Source: an uncultured Collinsella sp. | Lineage (GTDB): Bacteria; Actinomycetota; Coriobacteriia; Coriobacteriales; Coriobacteriaceae | Direction of reading: 5' to 3' | NCBI GenBank assembly: GCA_905208635.1 | Contig: CAJLPX010000047.1 | Coordinates: 1-8,989 of the forward strand | DNA: 8,989 nucleotides | Shown here: positions 6,536-8,989 of the stretch, in pieces | How the letters are laid out: every line of letters begins with the position of its first letter | Numbering within the stretch: position 1 is the stretch's first letter | Notes under the pieces: generated by a model | What the model was told of the DNA's origin: nothing | Databases searched by the model: none | Seen by the model: the letters and a program-made list of their open reading frames with translations, nothing else | Made by a program: the position numbers and the translations under genes

Positions 6536-6539
6536 TCCG
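6522..6539 (+). promoter_or_regulatory. glgD ribosome binding site inside the 3' end of glgC
   Basis: GGGAAGGGGGAATGA spans the end of glgC, with the G-rich AAGGGGG core about 9 nt upstream of the glgD ATG at 6540. Only 4 nt (TCCG) separate the glgC stop from that ATG. This decides the glgD start: an in-frame TTG at 6501 would lie inside glgC without a ribosome binding site and would add 13 residues unlike GlgD. The arrangement fits translational coupling and near-equal output of the two subunits. Confidence 0.65.
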
Positions 6540-7667
6540 ATGATCAATCGCAAGGCCATCGGTTATATCACCGCTAACTACTCTTCGACCTACGGCAGCG
6601 TCCTGCTCAAGGACCGCCCCATCGCGTCCGTTCCGTTTTTGGGCCGCTACCGCCTGATCGACTTCCCGCTGTCCAACATGATGAATGCCGGCATCAAGAC
6701 CGTCGGCGTCGTCATGCCGGGTAACTACCGCTCGCTGATCGACCACGTGGGCTCGGGCAAGGACTGGGGTCTTGACCGCAAGAAGGGCGGCCTGTTCATG
6801 GTGCCCGGCAACGCGTATGGCACCACCAAGGGCGGCATGCGCTTCCTGCTGCGCGACATCATCTCCAACAAGACGCTGTTCCAGCGCTCGGAGAATCCCT
6901 ATGTCGTGATGATGGGCACCAACATCATCTTTAACATGGACCTCAACACCATCATCGAGGCGCACGAGAACTCCGGTGCCCAGATGACCGTGGTGTACTG
7001 CAAGGCCACGCGCAATGTCGAGGACGAGACCAAACTCGAGATTAACGAGAACGGCCGCCTGACGGGCGTGAGCGCCGGCGTCGCGTACGGCGACAACGCC
7101 TCCATGGACTGCTGCATCGTCAACCGCGAGACGCTCCTCGAGATCATCGACCACTACCAGGCCGCCGACTATCTGGACCTGCTCGAGGCACTCCGGGGCG
7201 ACTTTGGCAACATCGACGTGTGCAGCTACGAGTACAAGGGCGAGGTCGTGGGCGTGTTTAGCGAGAAGTCGCTGTATCGCCGTAGCATGGACCTGCTCGA
7301 CCAGACCGTGGCCGACCAGCTCTTTGACCCCGAGCGCCCGATCCTGACCAAGGCTCACGACGTGCCGCCTTCGCGCTATGCGACCGGCAGCCACGCGTGC
7401 AACTCGATCATCTCAGCCGGCTGCATCATCAAGGGCACCGTGCGCAATTCGATCCTGTCGCGTGGCGTCGTGGTCGAGGAAGGCGCTTCGGTGACCAACT
7501 CGATCATCAACCAGAGCTGCATCATCAAGAGCGGCGCCCGCGTCGAGAATGCCATTCTGGACAAGAACAACGTGGTCCCCACCAACACCGAGCTTCGCGG
7601 CACGCCCGAGAACATCCTGGTGCTGGGCAAGGCTCCGTTAACTTCTGACACCACCATCGTACGTTAA
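6540..7667 (+). CDS. glgD: GlgD, non-catalytic regulatory partner of ADP-glucose pyrophosphorylase
   Basis: This 375-residue protein aligns in order with GlgC: SVPFLGRYRLIDFPLSNMMNAGIKTVG corresponds to GlgC AVSFGGKFRIIDFSLSN, and a C-terminal beta-helix follows (repeats such as NSIISAGCIIKG, about 290-360). The catalytic features are gone. GlgC GGQGSR at residues 13-18 is NYSSTY here, the catalytic Asp128 is Thr127 (MMGTNIIFNMDL), and the EKP motif with the glucose-1-phosphate lysine has no counterpart. This is the pattern of GlgD in Firmicutes, where GlgD alone is inactive but changes the activity or regulation of GlgC in a GlgC/GlgD complex. That role here is inferred from the family and the tight linkage to glgC. 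The gene ends with TAA and is followed by a 90-nt spacer with a strong hairpin. Confidence 0.92.
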   Translation: MINRKAIGYITANYSSTYGSVLLKDRPIASVPFLGRYRLIDFPLSNMMNAGIKTVGVVMPGNYRSLIDHVGSGKDWGLDRKKGGLFMVPGNAYGTTKGGMRFLLRDIISNKTLFQRSENPYVVMMGTNIIFNMDLNTIIEAHENSGAQMTVVYCKATRNVEDETKLEINENGRLTGVSAGVAYGDNASMDCCIVNRETLLEIIDHYQAADYLDLLEALRGDFGNIDVCSYEYKGEVVGVFSEKSLYRRSMDLLDQTVADQLFDPERPILTKAHDVPPSRYATGSHACNSIISAGCIIKGTVRNSILSRGVVVEEGASVTNSIINQSCIIKSGARVENAILDKNNVVPTNTELRGTPENILVLGKAPLTSDTTIVR

Positions 7668-7698
7668 CGTTGGCACCGCAACATCGCTCGTAACATGT

Positions 7699-7734
7699 AG
7701 AATAGCCGCCCGGTTAGTGCCAGGCGGCTATTCT
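7699..7734 (+). terminator. Strong 12-bp hairpin between glgD and glgA (possible terminator or attenuator)
   Basis: AGAATAGCCGCC at 7699-7710 is perfectly complementary to GGCGGCTATTCT at 7723-7734 with a 12-nt loop. It is the strongest inverted repeat in the window. The sequence after it is CGAATTGC, with no U-run, so efficient intrinsic termination is doubtful. It ends 23 nt before the glgA ATG. It may cause partial termination, stabilise the glgBPCD transcript, or separate glgA expression from the rest. The left arm overlaps TAGAAT (7698-7703), a good -10-like hexamer; the TTGGCA at 7670-7675 lies 22 nt upstream, too far for a standard promoter. Confidence 0.45.
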
Positions 7735-7757
7735 CGAATTGCAACATGGGAGACAAT

Positions 7758-8989
7758 ATGGCAGATTCCAGCAAAAAGATGCAGATCGTGTTTGCCTCGG
7801 CCGAGTGCGCACCGTTTGTAAAGACCGGTGGCCTGGGTGACGTGGCAGGTTCGCTGCCTGCGGCGCTTGTGCGCGCCGGCGCCGAAGTTATCGTGATGGT
7901 GCCCAAGTACGCCACCATCAAGGATGAGTACAAGGCACAGATGGAGCACTTCTCCGATTTTTACGTGAGCCTGGGCTGGCGCAATGAGTACTGCGGGCTC
8001 GAGAAGATCGAGCACGACGGCGTCACCTATATGTTCATCGACAACGAGCGCTACTTTGCGCGCGACTATCCGTACGGCTTCTTTGATGACGGCGAGCGCT
8101 TTGCGTTTTTCTCCAAGGCCATCACCGAGAGCCTGCAGCACCTGCCGGCCGGCTTTGAGTGCGACATCCTGCACTGCAATGACTGGCAGACGGCGCTGGC
8201 GCCCGTGTTTTTGCGCGAGTTCTACCAGGGCCTGCCGCTGTATGACCGCGTCAAGACCGTGTTCTCGATCCACAACGTGGCGTTCCAGGGCCAGTTTAGC
8301 GACACCGTGATGGAGGACATCCTGGGTGTGGCACACATTCCGGCGGCCGCTTCGCAGCTGCGTTGCGACGCCTGCAGCATCAACTACATGCTGGGCGCCC
8401 TGCGCTATGCCGACGCCATCACCACGGTGAGCCCCACCTATGCCAGCGAGATCCAGACGCCCGAGTTTGGCGAGGGCCTGGACGGCGTGCTGCGCGAGCG
8501 CTCCTATGCGCTGCAGGGCATTTTGAATGGCATCGACGTCGCGGGCTTTGACCCGGCGACCGACAAGCGCATTGCCGCCAACTACACGGTCGACGACCGC
8601 GCGGGCAAGGCCGTGTGCAAGGCCAGGCTGCAGGAGGAGCTGGGGCTCGAGGTTCGTGACGATCGTCCGCTCATGGTAATGGTCACGCGCCTGACGCGCC
8701 AGAAGGGCATGGACCTGGTCATGTACGCGCTCGACCGCATTTTGGCCGGCGGCGTGCAGGTGGCGGTGCTGGGCACCGGCGACCGCGACTACGAGGACGG
8801 TCTACGCTACTTCCAGGGCAAGTACCCCGGCACCATGGCCGCACGCATTGAGTTCGATCCGGCGCTGTCACAGCGCATGTATGCTGCCGCCGACATGTTC
8901 CTGATGCCTTCGAAGTTTGAGCCCTGCGGCCTGTCGCAGATCATCGCCATGCGCTACGGCACCCTGCCCATCGTGCGCGAGACCGGTGG
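7758..8989 (+). CDS. glgA: Glycogen synthase (ADP-glucose type), GT5, C-terminus cut by window edge
   Basis: It adds glucose from ADP-glucose to the non-reducing end of alpha-1,4 glucan. The frame stays open to the right edge, giving 410 residues of an expected 470-490. N-terminal Rossmann domain: ASAECAPFVKTGGLGDVAG with Lys22 in the KTGG motif (E. coli K15), then SIHNVAFQG with His172 (E. coli H161). The acceptor and hinge regions ADAITTVSPTYA and GILNGID follow. C-terminal Rossmann domain: TRLTRQKG with Arg311 and Lys316 (E. coli R300/K305) and PSKFEPCGLSQ with Glu388 (E. coli E377). All key catalytic residues covered by the window are therefore present. GGGAG lies 5 nt before the ATG; an in-frame ATG at 7746 lacks a ribosome binding site. 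It closes the visible cluster, after a hairpin-bearing 90-nt spacer, and may have somewhat separate expression. Confidence 0.96.
   Translation, partial: MADSSKKMQIVFASAECAPFVKTGGLGDVAGSLPAALVRAGAEVIVMVPKYATIKDEYKAQMEHFSDFYVSLGWRNEYCGLEKIEHDGVTYMFIDNERYFARDYPYGFFDDGERFAFFSKAITESLQHLPAGFECDILHCNDWQTALAPVFLREFYQGLPLYDRVKTVFSIHNVAFQGQFSDTVMEDILGVAHIPAAASQLRCDACSINYMLGALRYADAITTVSPTYASEIQTPEFGEGLDGVLRERSYALQGILNGIDVAGFDPATDKRIAANYTVDDRAGKAVCKARLQEELGLEVRDDRPLMVMVTRLTRQKGMDLVMYALDRILAGGVQVAVLGTGDRDYEDGLRYFQGKYPGTMAARIEFDPALSQRMYAAADMFLMPSKFEPCGLSQIIAMRYGTLPIVRETG

Noticed and set aside
7746..7757. Alternative glgA start at the ATG 12 nt upstream
   Set aside because: It is in frame but its own GGGAG sequence is the ribosome binding site for the ATG at 7758, and nothing suitable precedes 7746.
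1..8989. CRISPR arrays, insertion sequences, tRNA or rRNA genes
   Set aside because: No regularly spaced repeats, transposase frames, terminal inverted repeats or tRNA-like cloverleaf sequences were seen; the spacers are short and accounted for.

Overview
The window holds most of a glycogen metabolism operon on the + strand, in the order glgB-glgP-glgC-glgD-glgA, with the start of a divergent HAD-type phosphatase gene at the left edge. The DNA is visibly G+C-rich with C/G-ending codons. The gene content, with a paired GlgC and GlgD as in Bacillus, is like that of Firmicutes. High G+C together with a glgCD pair suggests a Coriobacteriia-type actinobacterium such as Collinsella. That assignment is an inference from composition and gene content, not a database match.

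Layout. Bases 1-153 (- strand) encode the N-terminus of a HAD hydrolase. Bases 154-499 are a comparatively A+T-rich divergent intergenic region. It carries four copies of a TGGTAAA half-site arranged as two inverted repeats (176-206 and 238-263), and further downstream two stem-loops (374-399 and 398-433) that would lie in the glgB leader. glgB (500-2761) follows; it encodes branching enzyme with an unusual histone-H1-like Lys/Ala tail. glgP (2856-5282) encodes a glycogen/maltodextrin phosphorylase. glgC (5387-6535) and glgD (6540-7667) are separated by 4 nt; GlgC keeps the ADP-glucose pyrophosphorylase catalytic residues, while GlgD has lost them and is probably a regulatory subunit. glgA (7758 to the right edge) encodes glycogen synthase and is cut by the window end.

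How the genes work together. GlgC/GlgD make ADP-glucose, GlgA extends alpha-1,4 chains, GlgB adds alpha-1,6 branches and GlgP releases glucose-1-phosphate. Synthesis and breakdown are therefore encoded in one co-directional cluster, and flux must be set by allostery or by expression ratios. The three longer spacers (about 90-105 nt) each contain an inverted repeat close to the next ribosome binding site, none followed by a U-run. The glgC-glgD junction is tight and looks translationally coupled.

I did not find a wholly new system. The points most worth a second look are the basic tail of GlgB, the loss of the normally conserved region-I histidine in GlgB, the TGGTAAA operator array, the eight-codon mini-ORF overlapping the glgC start, and the intercistronic hairpins.
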